From: Sphaerisporangium cinnabarinum | GTDB lineage: Bacteria > Actinomycetota > Actinomycetes > Actinomycetales > Cellulomonadaceae | DNA length: 49,232 nucleotides | NCBI GenBank assembly: GCA_003052455.1 | Contig: QAPD01000064.1 | Location: 1 to 49,232, forward strand | Direction of reading: 5' to 3' | In this document: piece after piece, positions 6,959 through 24,935 of the stretch | Layout of the letters: every line of letters begins with the position of its first letter | Position numbering within the stretch: the stretch's first letter is position 1 | The notes under the pieces: model-generated | Told to the model about the DNA's origin: nothing | Seen by the model: only the letters and a program-made list of their open reading frames with translations | Databases searched by the model: none | Translations under genes and position numbers: made by a program

Positions 6959-7489
6959 ATGGCGAGGCCGGACAAGGCAGCCGCAGTCGCCGAGATCTCG
7001 GAGAAGTTCCGCGACTCGAACGCTGCCGTGCTGACCGAGTACCGCGGGCTCACCGTCGCGCAGCTCAAGCAGCTGCGTCGGTCGCTCAGCGGCAACGCAA
7101 CCTACGCCGTGGTGAAGAACACGCTGACCGCCATCGCGGCCAAGGAGGCCGGTGTCGAGGGACTCGACGCCGACCTGCAGGGTCCTTCGGCCATCGCCTT
7201 CGTCACCGGGGATCCGGTCGAGGCGGCCAAGGGTCTGCGTGACTTCGCCAAGGCGAACCCCGCGCTGGTCATCAAGGGCGGTGTCCTCGACGGGCGCCCC
7301 CTGACCGCCGCGGAGGTCACGAAGCTCGCGGACCTCGAGTCCCGCGAGGTCCTGCTGGCCAAGGCGGCCGGCGCGATGAAGGCCAAGCTCTTCCAGGCTG
7401 CCTACGTCTTCACCGCGAACACCGCCCAGGCCGCCCGCGTCATCGATGCCCTGCGTCAGAAGCAGGAATCGGAGGGCGCTGCCGCCTGA
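6959..7489 (+). CDS. rplJ: 50S ribosomal protein L10
   Basis: This is a 176-residue stalk-base protein that anchors L7/L12 dimers to 23S rRNA in the 50S subunit. The N-terminal RNA-binding domain shows [20 protein letters not shown] and [10 protein letters not shown]. The C-terminal helix ([24 protein letters not shown]) is the L7/L12-binding segment. The ATG at 6959 follows GGAAGGA (6948-6954). A longer in-frame stretch upstream falls in the leader and is rejected as coding. It is paired with rplL 113 bases downstream, and rplK and rplA are not in the window. Confidence 0.97.
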   Translation: MARPDKAAAVAEISEKFRDSNAAVLTEYRGLTVAQLKQLRRSLSGNATYAVVKNTLTAIAAKEAGVEGLDADLQGPSAIAFVTGDPVEAAKGLRDFAKANPALVIKGGVLDGRPLTAAEVTKLADLESREVLLAKAAGAMKAKLFQAAYVFTANTAQAARVIDALRQKQESEGAAA

Positions 7490-7602
7490 TCCCGTGACCG
7501 GGCCCGCCCGGTCTCGCGATCGACGCAGCGCAAGCACAACACCCCGCTTCTGGCAGGCCCGCACCGGGCCGCTGCCGAGCACCGACCGAAAGGAACGCCA
7601 TC

Positions 7603-7995
7603 ATGGCGAAGCTCAGCACCGACGAGCTCATCGAGCAGTTCAAGGGCCTCACCCTCATCGAGCTCAACGAGTTCGTGAAGGCCTTCGAGGAGACCTTCGA
7701 GGTCACCGCCGCCGCCCCCGCCGCCGTCGCGGTCGCCGCCCCCGCGGGTGGCGCCGGTGGCGACGCCCCGGCCGAGGAGGAGAAGGACGAGTTCGACGTC
7801 ATCCTCGAGGCTGCCGGCGACAAGAAGATCCAGGTCATCAAGGAGGTGCGCGCGCTCACGTCCCTCGGCCTGAAGGAGGCCAAGGACCTCGTGGACGGTG
7901 CCCCGAAGCCGGTCCTGGAGGGCGCGAACAAGGAGACGGCCGAGAAGGCCAAGGCTGCCCTCGAGGGCGCCGGCGCCACGGTCACCCTCAAGTGA
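7603..7995 (+). CDS. rplL: 50S ribosomal protein L7/L12
   Basis: This is a 130-residue stalk protein that recruits and stimulates translational GTPases such as EF-G and EF-Tu. It has the N-terminal dimerisation helices ([20 protein letters not shown]), an Ala/Gly/Pro-rich hinge at about residues 35-60, and the C-terminal factor-binding domain ([20 protein letters not shown]). GAAAGGAA precedes the ATG. Two strong hairpins after the stop end this transcript before rpoB. Confidence 0.97.
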   Translation: MAKLSTDELIEQFKGLTLIELNEFVKAFEETFEVTAAAPAAVAVAAPAGGAGGDAPAEEEKDEFDVILEAAGDKKIQVIKEVRALTSLGLKEAKDLVDGAPKPVLEGANKETAEKAKAALEGAGATVTLK

Positions 7996-7999
7996 TCGC

Positions 8000-8025
8000 A
8001 CCGGTCCCGTCCTGACGGGACCGGT
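8000..8025 (+). terminator. First hairpin after rplL
   Basis: The complementary arms ACCGGTCCCGTC and GACGGGACCGGT start five bases after the rplL stop; the innermost pairs must open to make a loop. No T-tract follows. It is the proximal part of a double terminator. Confidence 0.6.
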
Positions 8026-8036
8026 CGCACGCCGCA

Positions 8037-8070
8037 CGAGGCCCGCACCCCGATCGGGGTGCGGGCCTCG
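8037..8070 (+). terminator. Second hairpin after rplL
   Basis: A perfect 15-bp stem (8037-8051 with 8056-8070) with a GATC loop is followed by TCGTCGTCC. It is the main candidate terminator between rplJL and rpoBC. Confidence 0.75.
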
Positions 8071-8520
8071 TCGTCGTCCGGGACGGTCGGGTCCCGGGCC
8101 GGCGGCCTCCCGGGCGGCCCGGAGGCTCCCGGGTACCCCGTGGCGCCGACGGGGTCGGCGCACCGGCTTCACGGAACGGCCACGAGTGTGCCACCATGTG
8201 CGGGTCGACGACGCAGGACAGCGAGGTCGACAGCAGCAGGTTCGAGGCCCGCACGGCGGGCCGGAGGGCGGGCGACGAGGCCCGTGCGAGTACCGGCGAG
8301 GCGCGCAGCGCCCAGGCCGGGCGGGGGAGTGTGCCCCGGGGTTGTGTGGTGACGCCTTCTTGGGGTATGCTCACGCTTTGCGCTGTCCTGTGCCCCCGAT
8401 CTCATATACCCCCGACCCCCTCGCCGACGTACGTGCGCGTCCGCGAGGTGTCGTGGCGGCGGTGATCGTGTCCAGCCCGGCCGGTGCAGCGTTCTTTCGA
8501 TCTGCAGGGAAGGACCCCTC
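8071..8520. other. rpoB upstream region and leader, no gene
   Basis: These 450 bases contain no supportable gene. Short frames have neither a ribosome-binding site nor a recognisable product. The region contains the predicted rpoB promoter and about 140 bases of leader. Its length suggests regulatory content in addition to the promoter, but no further element was recognised. Confidence 0.5.
8342..8371 (+). promoter_or_regulatory. Predicted rpoB promoter
   Basis: TTGTGT (8342-8347) and TATGCT (8366-8371) have an 18-base spacer. It would yield a leader of about 143 bases. A second weaker pair, TTGCGC (8378-8383) with CATATA (8403-8408), has a 19-base spacer and could be an additional start. 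Confidence 0.5.
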
Positions 8521-12033
<3,513 letters not shown>

Positions 12034-12042
12034 TCTCGGGCA

Positions 12043-12070
12043 GGTGGGAGCGGGTCACCCCGCTCCCACC
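12043..12070 (+). terminator. Hairpin in the rpoB-rpoC spacer
   Basis: The stem arms 12043-12053 and 12060-12070 are 11 bp, perfectly paired. rpoC must be expressed with rpoB and no promoter is obvious after the hairpin, so it is more likely an RNA processing or stability element than a full terminator. Confidence 0.4.
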
Positions 12071-12149
12071 GACGACCCCCACACCAACCGTCTTTTTGGC
12101 GTCGGGGCCGGCCACGGCCGGTCCCGGCAGGCGAAGGAAGTAGGACAAC

Positions 12150-16031
<3,882 letters not shown>

Positions 16032-16037
16032 CGTCCC

Positions 16038-16097
16038 ACGACGGGTGCCCGTCGGCCGCCCGCACCTCGTGTGCGGCGGCCGGCGGGCACCCGTCGT
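16038..16097 (+). terminator. Long terminator hairpin after rpoC
   Basis: The outer stem (16038-16051 with 16084-16097) and two inner stems (16053-16060 with 16075-16082; 16062-16065 with 16071-16074) form one long, nearly perfect hairpin seven bases after the rpoC stop. It is the strongest candidate for ending the rpoBC transcript. Confidence 0.75.
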
Positions 16098-16158
16098 CGT
16101 CCCTCCTGCGGGACGACGACGCGGCCCGGGGGAGCGTCCGCGGTCGCGACCTGCTCCT

Positions 16159-16187
16159 TTGACTCCTTGCCGGGTGGCAGGTAGCCT
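16159..16187 (+). promoter_or_regulatory. rpsL (str cluster) promoter
   Basis: TTGACT (16159-16164) and TAGCCT (16182-16187) have an ideal 17-base spacer. It predicts a transcript start near 16194 and a leader of about 300 bases before rpsL. Confidence 0.75.
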
Positions 16188-16193
16188 GGTAAA

Positions 16194-16489
16194 CCGTGCC
16201 CGCGCCGTCGGGCCCTCCGTGATGTCCCTGGCGGGACGGTGCGGGCGAGAGATCGTCGCACACCGCCGCGTGGCGGTCTCCGGACGGGCCGATGTGAGTG
16301 CCCGGGCACTCCGGATCCCGGTCCTGGTGGCGCCGTCGCGCCCACGGTCGGGAGACGGACCATCGAGCCGGTGGTAGGTGGCTGCTGCAGCGTCTCTCGC
16401 GCTGCGGGTGCCTCGTGCGATCGGCTCCAGCAGCCAGCACGACCACCATCGGGGATAGCCCCGGTAGCTCGAGAAGACACGGAGACGTA
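16194..16489 (+). other. Long untranslated leader of rpsL
   Basis: About 296 bases lie between the predicted start and rpsL. I see no gene with a ribosome-binding site here. The length is unusual for a compact ribosomal cluster and suggests regulation of the leader, but I could not assign a known structure. Confidence 0.4.
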
Positions 16490-16864
16490 GTGCCTACGAT
16501 CCAGCAGCTCGTCCGCAAGGGGCGGACCTCGAAGGTGGGGAAGTCCAAGACTCCCGCCCTCAAGGGCTCCCCGCAGCGGCGCGGTGTGTGCACGCGCGTG
16601 TACACCACCACCCCGAAGAAGCCGAACTCCGCGCTGCGCAAGGTCGCTCGCGTGAAGCTCTCCTCCCAGGTCGAGGTCACGGCCTACATCCCCGGCGTCG
16701 GCCACAACCTCCAGGAGCACTCCATCGTGCTCGTGCGCGGCGGTCGTGTGAAGGACCTCCCGGGTGTGCGCTACAAGATCGTGCGCGGCGCGCTCGACAC
16801 GCAGGGCGTGAAGAACCGCAAGCAGGCCCGCAGCCGCTACGGCGCCAAGAAGGAGAAGAGCTGA
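16490..16864 (+). CDS. rpsL: 30S ribosomal protein S12
   Basis: This is a 124-residue decoding-centre protein that controls translational accuracy. The GTG at 16490 follows GGAGACG and gives the usual [11 protein letters not shown] start; the open frame upstream is not coding. The conserved [17 protein letters not shown] and [12 protein letters not shown] motifs are intact. Lys43 and Lys88, the sites of most streptomycin-resistance substitutions, are wild type, so nothing in this gene predicts resistance. Its stop overlaps the rpsG start by one base. Confidence 0.97.
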   Translation: MPTIQQLVRKGRTSKVGKSKTPALKGSPQRRGVCTRVYTTTPKKPNSALRKVARVKLSSQVEVTAYIPGVGHNLQEHSIVLVRGGRVKDLPGVRYKIVRGALDTQGVKNRKQARSRYGAKKEKS

Positions 16865-17334
16865 TGCCTCGCAAGGGCCCGGCCCCGAAGCGGCCGCTCA
16901 TCGTCGACCCGGTCTACGGGTCTCCCGTCGTCACGCAGCTCATCAACAAGGTGCTGCTCGACGGCAAGAAGTCCACCGCCGAGTCCATCGTCTACGGCGC
17001 CCTCGAGGGCGTCCGGGCGAAGACGGACGGCGACCCGGTCGTGGTGCTCAAGCGCGCGCTCGAGAACGTCCGCCCGGCGCTCGAGGTCCGCTCGCGCCGC
17101 GTCGGTGGTGCGACCTACCAGGTCCCGGTCGAGGTGCGCCCGGCGCGTGCGACGACCCTCGCGCTGCGCTGGCTCACGGACTACTCGCGCGCCCGTCGCG
17201 AGAAGACCATGACGGAGCGCCTCATGAACGAGATCCTCGACGCGAGCAACGGCCTCGGCGCCGCGGTCAAGCGCCGTGAGGACATGCACAAGATGGCGGA
17301 GTCCAACAAGGCCTTCGCCCACTACCGCTGGTAG
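16864..17334 (+). CDS. rpsG: 30S ribosomal protein S7
   Basis: This 156-residue protein nucleates assembly of the 30S head and lies near the E site. It starts [21 protein letters not shown], and the ATG overlaps the rpsL stop (TGATG), so translation is coupled. The conserved QVPVEVRP and [13 protein letters not shown] segments and the terminal [10 protein letters not shown] are present. The length is normal. Confidence 0.97.
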   Translation: MPRKGPAPKRPLIVDPVYGSPVVTQLINKVLLDGKKSTAESIVYGALEGVRAKTDGDPVVVLKRALENVRPALEVRSRRVGGATYQVPVEVRPARATTLALRWLTDYSRARREKTMTERLMNEILDASNGLGAAVKRREDMHKMAESNKAFAHYRW

Positions 17335-17345
17335 TCCGCACGACG

Positions 17346-17375
17346 GGCCCCGGGGACCGGAGCGTCCCCGGGGCC
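17346..17375 (+). terminator. Hairpin between rpsG and fusA
   Basis: The arms GGCCCCGGGGA (17346-17356) and TCCCCGGGGCC (17365-17375) form a perfect 11-bp stem. There is no T-tract. It may reduce read-through from rpsLG into fusA or act in mRNA processing. Confidence 0.45.
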
Positions 17376-17450
17376 GTCGGCGGGTCGAGGCCGGTCACCC
17401 CGGTCCGAGCAGCGCCCCCGACTCAACCCATCTAACGAGGGAAGCAGACC

Positions 17451-19553
17451 GTGGCACTTGACGTGCTGACCGACCTGAGCAAGGTCCGCAACATCGGCAT
17501 CATGGCCCACATCGATGCCGGGAAGACCACGACCACCGAGCGCATCCTGTTCTACACGGGTGTGAACTACAAGCTCGGCGAGACGCACGACGGCGCGTCC
17601 ACGACCGACTGGATGGAGCAGGAGAAGGAGCGCGGCATCACGATCACGTCCGCCGCCGTCTCGTGCTACTGGAACAAGAACCAGATCAACATCATCGACA
17701 CGCCCGGCCACGTCGACTTCACGGTCGAGGTCGAGCGCTCCCTGCGCGTCCTCGACGGCGCCGTCGCCGTCTTCGACGGCAAGGAGGGTGTCGAGCCGCA
17801 GTCGGAGACGGTGTGGCGCCAGGCGGACAAGTACAACGTCCCCCGCATCTGCTTCGTCAACAAGATGGACAAGCTCGGCGCGGACTTCTACTTCACCGTC
17901 GACACGATCATCAACCGCCTCAAGGCGAAGCCGCTGGTCATCCAGCTCCCGATCGGTGCCGAGAGCGAGTTCACCGGCGTCGTCGACCTGCTCGAGATGA
18001 AGGCGCTCGTCTGGCACGGGGAGACCCAGCTCGGCGAGGCGTACGACACCGAGGAGATCCCCGCGGACCTGGTCGAGAAGGCCCAGCAGTACCGCAGCGA
18101 GCTCGTCGAGGCCGTCGCCGAGGCCGACGAGGAGCTGCTCGAGAAGTACCTCGGTGGCGAGGAGCTGACGATCGCCGAGCTCAAGGCCGGCATCCGCAAG
18201 CTCGTCATCGCGGGCGAGGCGTTCCCGGTCCTGTGCGGCTCCGCGTTCAAGAACAAGGGCGTCCAGCCCATGCTCGACGCGGTCATCGACTACCTGCCGT
18301 CGCCCCTCGACGTGCCGGCGATCGACGGTCACGACCCGAAGGACGAGGAGAAGGTCATCCAGCGTCACCCCGACGCCTCGGAGCCGTTCTCCGCGCTCGC
18401 CTTCAAGGTCGCGGCGCACCCGTTCTTCGGCAAGCTCACCTACGTCCGCGTGTACTCCGGTCGTGTCGAGCCCGGCCAGCAGGTCGCGAACTCGACCAAG
18501 GGCAAGAAGGAGCGCGTCGGCAAGATCTTCCAGATGCACTCCAACAAGGAGAACCCGGTCGACGAGGCGAGCGCCGGTCACATCTACGCGGTCATCGGCC
18601 TCAAGGACACCACGACCGGTGACACGCTGAGCGACATGGCGAACCCGGTGATCCTCGAGTCGATGAGCTTCCCCGAGCCCGTCATCGACGTGGCGATCGA
18701 GCCGAAGACGAAGGCCGACCAGGAGAAGCTCTCCACGGCGATCCAGAAGCTCGCCGAGGAGGACCCGACCTTCCGCGTGAAGCTGGACGACGAGACCGGC
18801 CAGACCGTCATCGGCGGCATGGGCGAGCTCCACCTCGACATCCTCGTCGACCGCATGCGTCGCGAGTTCAAGGTCGAGGCGAACGTCGGCAAGCCGCAGG
18901 TCGCGTACCGCGAGACGATCCGCCGCAAGGCCGAGAAGATCGAGTACACGCACAAGAAGCAGACCGGTGGGTCCGGGCAGTTCGCGAAGGTCCAGGTGAC
19001 CTTCGAGCCGCTCGACACGTCCGAGGGCGAGCTCTACGAGTTCTCCAACGCGGTCACCGGTGGTCGCATCCCGCGCGAGTACATCCCCAGCGTGGACGCC
19101 GGCATCCAGTCCGCGATGGAGCTCGGCGTGCTCGCCGGCTTCCCGCTGGTCGGGGTGAAGGCGATCCTGCTCGACGGCGCCTACCACGAGGTCGACTCCT
19201 CGGAGATGGCGTTCAAGATCGCCGGCTCGATGGTCCTCAAGGAGGGCGTCAAGCGGGCGGACCCGGTTCTGCTGGAGCCGGTGATGGCGGTCGAGGTGCG
19301 TACGCCCGAGGAGTACATGGGCGACGTCATCGGCGACCTGAACTCACGTCGTGGAATGATCCAGTCCATGGAGGACGCGACGGGTGTGAAGGTCGTCCGG
19401 GCCCACGTACCGTTGTCAGAGATGTTCGGGTACATCGGTGACCTCCGGTCCAAGACCCAGGGTCGTGCGGTGTACTCGATGCAGTTCGACAACTACGCCG
19501 AGGTTCCTCGGAACGTTGCCGAAGAGATCATCAAGAAGACCCGGGGCGAGTGA
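17451..19553 (+). CDS. fusA: Elongation factor G
   Basis: This 700-residue translational GTPase drives translocation of tRNA and mRNA and, with RRF, recycles ribosomes. The GTG at 17451 follows GAGGGAAG. The G motifs are [12 protein letters not shown] (G1), the RGITITSA switch region (G2), DTPGHVDF (G3) and [10 protein letters not shown] (G4). The later domains are complete, ending in [28 protein letters not shown]. No second fusA or tetM-like feature is seen. tuf follows after 128 bases. Confidence 0.98.
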   Translation: MALDVLTDLSKVRNIGIMAHIDAGKTTTTERILFYTGVNYKLGETHDGASTTDWMEQEKERGITITSAAVSCYWNKNQINIIDTPGHVDFTVEVERSLRVLDGAVAVFDGKEGVEPQSETVWRQADKYNVPRICFVNKMDKLGADFYFTVDTIINRLKAKPLVIQLPIGAESEFTGVVDLLEMKALVWHGETQLGEAYDTEEIPADLVEKAQQYRSELVEAVAEADEELLEKYLGGEELTIAELKAGIRKLVIAGEAFPVLCGSAFKNKGVQPMLDAVIDYLPSPLDVPAIDGHDPKDEEKVIQRHPDASEPFSALAFKVAAHPFFGKLTYVRVYSGRVEPGQQVANSTKGKKERVGKIFQMHSNKENPVDEASAGHIYAVIGLKDTTTGDTLSDMANPVILESMSFPEPVIDVAIEPKTKADQEKLSTAIQKLAEEDPTFRVKLDDETGQTVIGGMGELHLDILVDRMRREFKVEANVGKPQVAYRETIRRKAEKIEYTHKKQTGGSGQFAKVQVTFEPLDTSEGELYEFSNAVTGGRIPREYIPSVDAGIQSAMELGVLAGFPLVGVKAILLDGAYHEVDSSEMAFKIAGSMVLKEGVKRADPVLLEPVMAVEVRTPEEYMGDVIGDLNSRRGMIQSMEDATGVKVVRAHVPLSEMFGYIGDLRSKTQGRAVYSMQFDNYAEVPRNVAEEIIKKTRGE

Positions 19554-19681
19554 GTCCCCACAGGTCGAAGACCCGCACAACCATCAACCTGTAGGAAAAC
19601 CGCAACGCCCCGCGGATGTAGGATCTCTCGGTCGACATTCGCAACGTTCGGCACATCTACCCAAGTCCCAGGAGGACCCCA

Positions 19682-20878
19682 GTGGCTAAGGCCAAGTTCG
19701 AGCGGACCAAGCCGCACGTCAACGTCGGCACCATCGGTCACGTCGACCACGGTAAGACGACGCTGACGGCGGCGATCTCGAAGACGCTCGCGGACACGTA
19801 CCCGGACCTGCCGGCGAACACGCAGCGCAACTTCGACGAGATCGACGCGGCTCCCGAGGAGAAGCAGCGCGGTATCACGATCAACATCGCGCACATCGAG
19901 TACGAGACGCCGAAGCGCCACTACGCGCACGTCGACGCCCCGGGTCACGCCGACTACATCAAGAACATGATCACCGGTGCCGCCCAGATGGACGGCGCGA
20001 TCCTGGTGGTCGCCGCGACCGACGGTCCGATGGCCCAGACGCGCGAGCACGTCCTGCTCGCCCGCCAGGTCGGCGTGCCGTACCTGCTCGTCGCGCTCAA
20101 CAAGTCCGACATGGTCGACGACGAGGAGATCCTCGAGCTCGTCGAGATGGAGGTGCGCGAGCTCCTCTCCTCGCAGGAGTTCGACGGTGACAACGCGCCG
20201 GTCGTGCGCGTCTCCGGTCTCAAGGCGCTCGAGGGCGACCCCGAGTGGACCGCGAAGATCCTCGAGCTCATGGAGGCCGTGGACGAGAACGTGCCCGAGC
20301 CCGTCCGCGAGCTCGACAAGCCGTTCCTCATGCCCGTCGAGGACGTCTTCACGATCACCGGTCGTGGCACCGTCGTCACCGGCAAGGTGGAGCGTGGCAC
20401 GCTCGACCTCAACTCGGACGTCGAGATCGTCGGCATCCGCGCGCCCCAGAAGACCACGGTCACGGGCATCGAGACGTTCCACAAGCAGATGGACCAGGCT
20501 CAGGCCGGCGACAACACCGGTCTGCTCCTGCGCGGCATCAAGCGCGAGGACGTCGAGCGCGGCCAGGTCGTCGTGAAGCCGGGCTCGATCACCCCGCACA
20601 CGCAGTTCGAGGCGCAGGTCTACATCCTGGGCAAGGACGAGGGCGGCCGTCACAACCCGTTCTACTCGAACTACCGTCCGCAGTTCTACTTCCGCACGAC
20701 GGACGTCACCGGCGTCATCACGCTGCCCGAGGGCACCGAGATGGTCATGCCCGGCGACAACACCGAGATGACGGTCGAGCTGATCCAGCCGATCGCCATG
20801 GAGGAGGGCCTCGGCTTCGCCATCCGTGAGGGTGGCCGCACCGTCGGCTCGGGCCGCGTCACCAAGATCCTCAAGTGA
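19682..20878 (+). CDS. tuf: Elongation factor Tu
   Basis: This 398-residue GTPase delivers aminoacyl-tRNA to the ribosomal A site. The GTG at 19682 follows CCCAGGAGGA, one of the best ribosome-binding sites in the window, fitting very high expression. The GTPase motifs are [18 protein letters not shown] and NKSDM, and the C-terminal domains are complete through GRVTKILK. The 128-base gap after fusA holds no clear terminator. Confidence 0.98.
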   Translation: MAKAKFERTKPHVNVGTIGHVDHGKTTLTAAISKTLADTYPDLPANTQRNFDEIDAAPEEKQRGITINIAHIEYETPKRHYAHVDAPGHADYIKNMITGAAQMDGAILVVAATDGPMAQTREHVLLARQVGVPYLLVALNKSDMVDDEEILELVEMEVRELLSSQEFDGDNAPVVRVSGLKALEGDPEWTAKILELMEAVDENVPEPVRELDKPFLMPVEDVFTITGRGTVVTGKVERGTLDLNSDVEIVGIRAPQKTTVTGIETFHKQMDQAQAGDNTGLLLRGIKREDVERGQVVVKPGSITPHTQFEAQVYILGKDEGGRHNPFYSNYRPQFYFRTTDVTGVITLPEGTEMVMPGDNTEMTVELIQPIAMEEGLGFAIREGGRTVGSGRVTKILK

Positions 20879-20906
20879 TCTGACGCTGCCTCCGCAGCAC
20901 CTCGTC

Positions 20907-20940
20907 GAAGGCCCGGTCCCGTCCGCGGGGCCGGGCCTTC
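20907..20940 (+). terminator. Terminator hairpin after tuf
   Basis: The arms 20907-20920 and 20927-20940 (GAAGGCCCGGTCCC with GGGGCCGGGCCTTC) pair over 14 positions with one G-T pair and a GTCCGC loop. It ends the str cluster before the S10 promoter. No T-tract is present. Confidence 0.65.
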
Positions 20941-20982
20941 GGCCTGCGGTCACCGTCACAGCGGTGTCGCGCCGTCCCGACT

Positions 20983-21011
20983 TGGACGACGGCGGCTTCG
21001 TGTGGCAGACT
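20983..21011 (+). promoter_or_regulatory. S10 cluster promoter
   Basis: TTGGAC (20983-20988) and CAGACT (21006-21011) have a 17-base spacer. The predicted start near 21018 leaves a leader of about 340 bases before rpsJ. This is the only good promoter found upstream of the S10 genes. Confidence 0.6.
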
Positions 21012-21017
21012 GTTCAG

Positions 21018-21357
21018 GTTGCCTGTTACGGGTGCGCTCTTTCACGTGTCGAACAGTGTGTTGAACCGGTCCTCTCGCCGAGGGCCAGGACCCCGGGACA
21101 TCTCCCGGGTCTGCGGGTTGAGCTCTCTGTGTCGCCATGGATCGAGTACCCCGCGGAACACACGTTCCGACAGGCTCGCACAAACGTTGTGGTCCGGTTC
21201 GCGGAGCCGTGCGTCAGCACGGAGCCCGGCGGGAGTCCACATATCCAACGGCCCTGCGCCTCTCGGCGTGTGCGCCCAGGTGCGTCGCGACTACGCGACA
21301 CGCCCGAGCGCGGGGGTCGGACAGCTAGCGGTTCGAGAGAGAGAGTCAGACGACGCC
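21018..21357 (+). other. Long untranslated leader of the S10 cluster
   Basis: About 340 bases with no supportable gene separate the predicted start from rpsJ. It contains a CCCGGGA / TCCCGGG hairpin (21092-21098 with 21103-21109). In other bacteria ribosomal protein L4 (rplD, here three genes downstream) regulates the S10 leader. Whether that applies here cannot be judged from the sequence alone. Confidence 0.4.
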
Positions 21358-21666
21358 ATGGCGGGACAGAAGATCCGCATCCGGCTCAAGTCCTACGACC
21401 ACGAGGTCATCGACAGCTCGGCGCGCAAGATCGTCGACACGGTGACGCGCGCTGGTGCAACGGTCGTGGGTCCGGTGCCGCTGCCGACGGAGAAGAACGT
21501 CTTCTGCGTCATCCGGTCGCCTCACAAGTACAAGGACAGCCGCGAGCACTTCGAGATGCGCACGCACAAGCGGCTGATCGACATCATCGATCCCACGCCG
21601 AAGGCGGTCGACTCGCTCATGCGTCTCGACCTGCCGGCTGACGTGAACATCGAGATCAAGCTCTGA
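21358..21666 (+). CDS. rpsJ: 30S ribosomal protein S10
   Basis: This 102-residue protein of the 30S head also acts with NusB in antitermination. It begins [19 protein letters not shown] and shows GPVPLPTEK and the [16 protein letters not shown] loop, as expected. The ATG at 21358 follows a GAGAGAGAG purine run. It is the first gene of the S10 cluster. Confidence 0.97.
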   Translation: MAGQKIRIRLKSYDHEVIDSSARKIVDTVTRAGATVVGPVPLPTEKNVFCVIRSPHKYKDSREHFEMRTHKRLIDIIDPTPKAVDSLMRLDLPADVNIEIKL

Positions 21667-21680
21667 GGCTGGAGGACATC

Positions 21681-22343
21681 ATGACTACCCCCCAGCAGAA
21701 CGCGCGCCCGGTCACCGCGGTGCTCGGCACGAAGCTCGGGATGACGCAGCTCTGGGACGAGGCCGGGCGCCTCGTGCCCGTGACCGTCGTCGCGGTCGGC
21801 ACGAACGTCGTGACGCAGGTGCGCACGTCGGACGCCGACGGCTACGCCGCCGTGCAGCTCGCCTACGGCCAGATCGACCCGCGCAAGGTCACGAAGCCGC
21901 TCAAGGGCCACTTCGAGAAGGCCGGCGTCACGCCGCGTCGTCACGTCGCCGAGGTCCGCACCACCGACGCCACCGAGTACTCGCTCGGCCAGGAGATCAC
22001 CGCGGAGGCCTTCGAGGCCGGCGCCGTGGTCGACGTCGTGGGCACGACCAAGGGCAAGGGCACCGCCGGTGTCATGAAGCGTCACGGCTTCTCCGGCGTG
22101 GGTGCCTCCCACGGCTCGCACCGTAACCACCGCAAGCCCGGCTCGATCGGTGGGGCCTCGACCCCGTCGCGCGTCTTCAAGGGCCTGCGCATGGCCGGTC
22201 GGATGGGCAACGTCCGTCAGACCACCCAGAACCTGACCGTCCACGCGGTCGACGCCGAGAAGGGTCTGCTGCTCGTCAAGGGCGCGGTTCCCGGCCCCAA
22301 GGGCGGCGTCGTCCTCGTGCGCAGCGCCGCGAAGGGAGCGTGA
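21681..22343 (+). CDS. rplC: 50S ribosomal protein L3
   Basis: This 220-residue early-assembly protein has a long loop that reaches towards the peptidyl-transferase centre. The family signature [10 protein letters not shown] and the [13 protein letters not shown] loop are present. The start is [27 protein letters not shown], after GGCTGGAGGA. It follows rpsJ by 14 bases. Confidence 0.97.
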   Translation: MTTPQQNARPVTAVLGTKLGMTQLWDEAGRLVPVTVVAVGTNVVTQVRTSDADGYAAVQLAYGQIDPRKVTKPLKGHFEKAGVTPRRHVAEVRTTDATEYSLGQEITAEAFEAGAVVDVVGTTKGKGTAGVMKRHGFSGVGASHGSHRNHRKPGSIGGASTPSRVFKGLRMAGRMGNVRQTTQNLTVHAVDAEKGLLLVKGAVPGPKGGVVLVRSAAKGA

Positions 22344-22348
22344 ACCCC

Positions 22349-23053
22349 ATGTCCGCTCTGACCGTTGACGTGCTGGACCCCAAGGGCAAGAAGGCCGGCA
22401 CCGCCGAGCTCCCCGCCGAGGTGTTCGACGTCGAGCTCAACGTCCCGCTGATCCACCAGGTCGTCGTCGCCCAGCGTGCCGCTGCACGCCAGGGCACCCA
22501 CGACACCAAGTCCCGCGGCGAGGTCCGCGGTGGTGGTCGCAAGCCGTACAAGCAGAAGGGCACCGGCCGCGCCCGCCAGGGTTCGACCCGTGCGCCGCAG
22601 TTCGCCGGGGGTGGCGTCGTCCACGGCCCGACGCCGCGCTCGTACGACCAGCGGACGCCCAAGAAGATGAAGGCCGCCGCGCTCCGCGGTGCCCTCTCGG
22701 ACCGCGCCCGCAACGGCCGTGTCCACGTGGTGACCGGCTTCGGCGTCGACGGCCTGCCGTCGACCAAGACCGCCGTCACGACGCTCGCCAAGCTCTCCGG
22801 GCGCAAGCACGTCCTCGTCGTCACCGAGCGTGGTGACGAGCTGACGATCAAGTCGCTGCGGAACGTCGAGCAGGTCCACCTCCTGGTGGCCGACCAGCTC
22901 AACACCTACGACGTGCTCGTCTCCGACGACGTCGTCTTCACGCAGGGCGCGCTCGACGCGTTCCTGACGGGCCCGGCCACGGGTCGCTCCGCGAAGGCCG
23001 TCGCCACCTCCACCGAGGCGGACGAGACTGCTGCCGAGGAGGCCGCGAAGTGA
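22349..23053 (+). CDS. rplD: 50S ribosomal protein L4
   Basis: This 234-residue protein lines the peptide exit tunnel and is an S10-operon regulator in some bacteria. The tunnel loop is visible as [20 protein letters not shown] chose ATG 22349 because AGGGAG (22333-22338) is well spaced from it; a GTG at 22340 that overlaps the rplC stop is too close to that site. The Ala/Glu-rich C-terminal tail ([16 protein letters not shown]) is slightly extended. It overlaps rplW by 4 bp. Confidence 0.95.
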   Translation: MSALTVDVLDPKGKKAGTAELPAEVFDVELNVPLIHQVVVAQRAAARQGTHDTKSRGEVRGGGRKPYKQKGTGRARQGSTRAPQFAGGGVVHGPTPRSYDQRTPKKMKAAALRGALSDRARNGRVHVVTGFGVDGLPSTKTAVTTLAKLSGRKHVLVVTERGDELTIKSLRNVEQVHLLVADQLNTYDVLVSDDVVFTQGALDAFLTGPATGRSAKAVATSTEADETAAEEAAK

Positions 23054-23340
23054 CCACCGTGACCAAGGACCCCCGTGACGTGATCCTCGCGCCGGTCGTC
23101 TCCGAGAAGAGCTACGGCCTGCTCGACGAGGGCAAGTACACGTTCGTCGTCGACCCGCGGGCCAACAAGACCGAGATCAAGATCGCCGTCGAGCAGATCT
23201 TCTCGGTCAAGGTCGCCTCGGTGAACACGATCAACCGCAAGGGCAAGACGCGTCGCACGCGTTTCGGCCTGGGCAAGCGCAAGGACACCAAGCGTGCGAT
23301 CGTCACCCTCCGCGAGGGCACGATCGACATCTTCGGCTGA
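23050..23340 (+). CDS. rplW: 50S ribosomal protein L23
   Basis: This 96-residue protein surrounds the exit tunnel and docks trigger factor and SRP. The GTG start overlaps the rplD stop (GTGA), which indicates coupling. The conserved [28 protein letters not shown] and the basic [13 protein letters not shown] loop are present. Confidence 0.97.
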   Translation: MTTVTKDPRDVILAPVVSEKSYGLLDEGKYTFVVDPRANKTEIKIAVEQIFSVKVASVNTINRKGKTRRTRFGLGKRKDTKRAIVTLREGTIDIFG

Positions 23341-23371
23341 GCCGACGAGAGCAGATTGAGGACAGATCCCC

Positions 23372-24208
<837 letters not shown>

Positions 24209-24223
24209 TAGGAGCCTGGAGAC

Positions 24224-24505
24224 ATGCCTCGTAGCCTGAAGAAGGGCCCCTTCGTCGACGACCACCTGCAGAAGAAGGTGGACGCTCAGAACGAGAAGGG
24301 GACCAAGAACGTCATCAAGACCTGGTCCCGTCGGTCGGTCATCACGCCCGACTTCCTCGGTCACACGTTCGCCGTGCACGACGGTCGCAAGCACACGCCG
24401 GTGTTCGTCACCGAGTCGATGGTCGGCCACAAGCTCGGCGAGTTCGCTCCCACGCGGACCTTCCGCGGCCACGTGAAGGACGACAAGAAGGGTCGTCGCC
24501 GCTGA
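24224..24505 (+). CDS. rpsS: 30S ribosomal protein S19
   Basis: This 93-residue 30S-head protein forms a complex with S13 near the A site. [19 protein letters not shown] and the signature [24 protein letters not shown] are present. It follows rplB by 15 bases, with AGGAGCC before the start. Confidence 0.97.
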   Translation: MPRSLKKGPFVDDHLQKKVDAQNEKGTKNVIKTWSRRSVITPDFLGHTFAVHDGRKHTPVFVTESMVGHKLGEFAPTRTFRGHVKDDKKGRRR

Positions 24506-24563
24506 CCCCCGGGTCAGTCTGGTGACGACCTGGACGGTCAAGAGACAAGAAGGCAGGACAGCA

Positions 24564-24935
24564 ATGGAAGCCAAGGCGCAGGCGCGGTTCGTCCGTGTCA
24601 CGCCCCAGAAGGCCCGGCGCGTCGTGGACCTCATCCGTGGCAAGCAGGCCTCCGAGGCCGTCGCGGTGCTGAAGTTCGCACCGCAGGCGGCGAGCGAGCC
24701 CGTCCGCAAGGTCGTGGAGAGCGCCATCGCCAACGCCCGGGTGAAGGCGGACCGCGCGAGCGAAGCGTTCGAGGAGCAGGAGCTCGTCGTGCGTGAGGCG
24801 TTCGTCGACGAGGGCCCGACCCTCAAGCGTTTCCGCCCCCGGGCCCAGGGCCGTGCGAACCGCATCCTCAAGCGCACCAGCCACATCACCGTGGTCGTCG
24901 CTCCGCGTGAGAACACGAAGGGAAGTGCCCGATAG
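24564..24935 (+). CDS. rplV: 50S ribosomal protein L22
   Basis: This 123-residue protein has a beta-hairpin that lines the exit tunnel near the macrolide site. The start at ATG 24564 follows AGGCAGGA (24551-24558); an in-frame GTG at 24522 would add an uncharacteristic 14 residues. The conserved [17 protein letters not shown] and the hairpin with [20 protein letters not shown] are intact. Its stop overlaps the rpsC start by one base. Confidence 0.96.
   Translation: MEAKAQARFVRVTPQKARRVVDLIRGKQASEAVAVLKFAPQAASEPVRKVVESAIANARVKADRASEAFEEQELVVREAFVDEGPTLKRFRPRAQGRANRILKRTSHITVVVAPRENTKGSAR

Noticed and set aside
3604-7095. Very long minus-strand open frame (1163 codons) opposite the CHAT gene
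   Set aside because: It is an antisense shadow produced by high GC third positions; composition is Arg/Gly/Glu-rich without any domain, and the plus strand holds recognisable proteases.
21026-21328. Short frames in the S10 leader
   Set aside because: None has a ribosome-binding site or recognisable product, and they overlap the predicted leader and one another.
22340-22348. GTG start of rplD overlapping rplC
   Set aside because: The ribosome-binding site AGGGAG is only 1-2 bases from that GTG but well spaced for the ATG at 22349.
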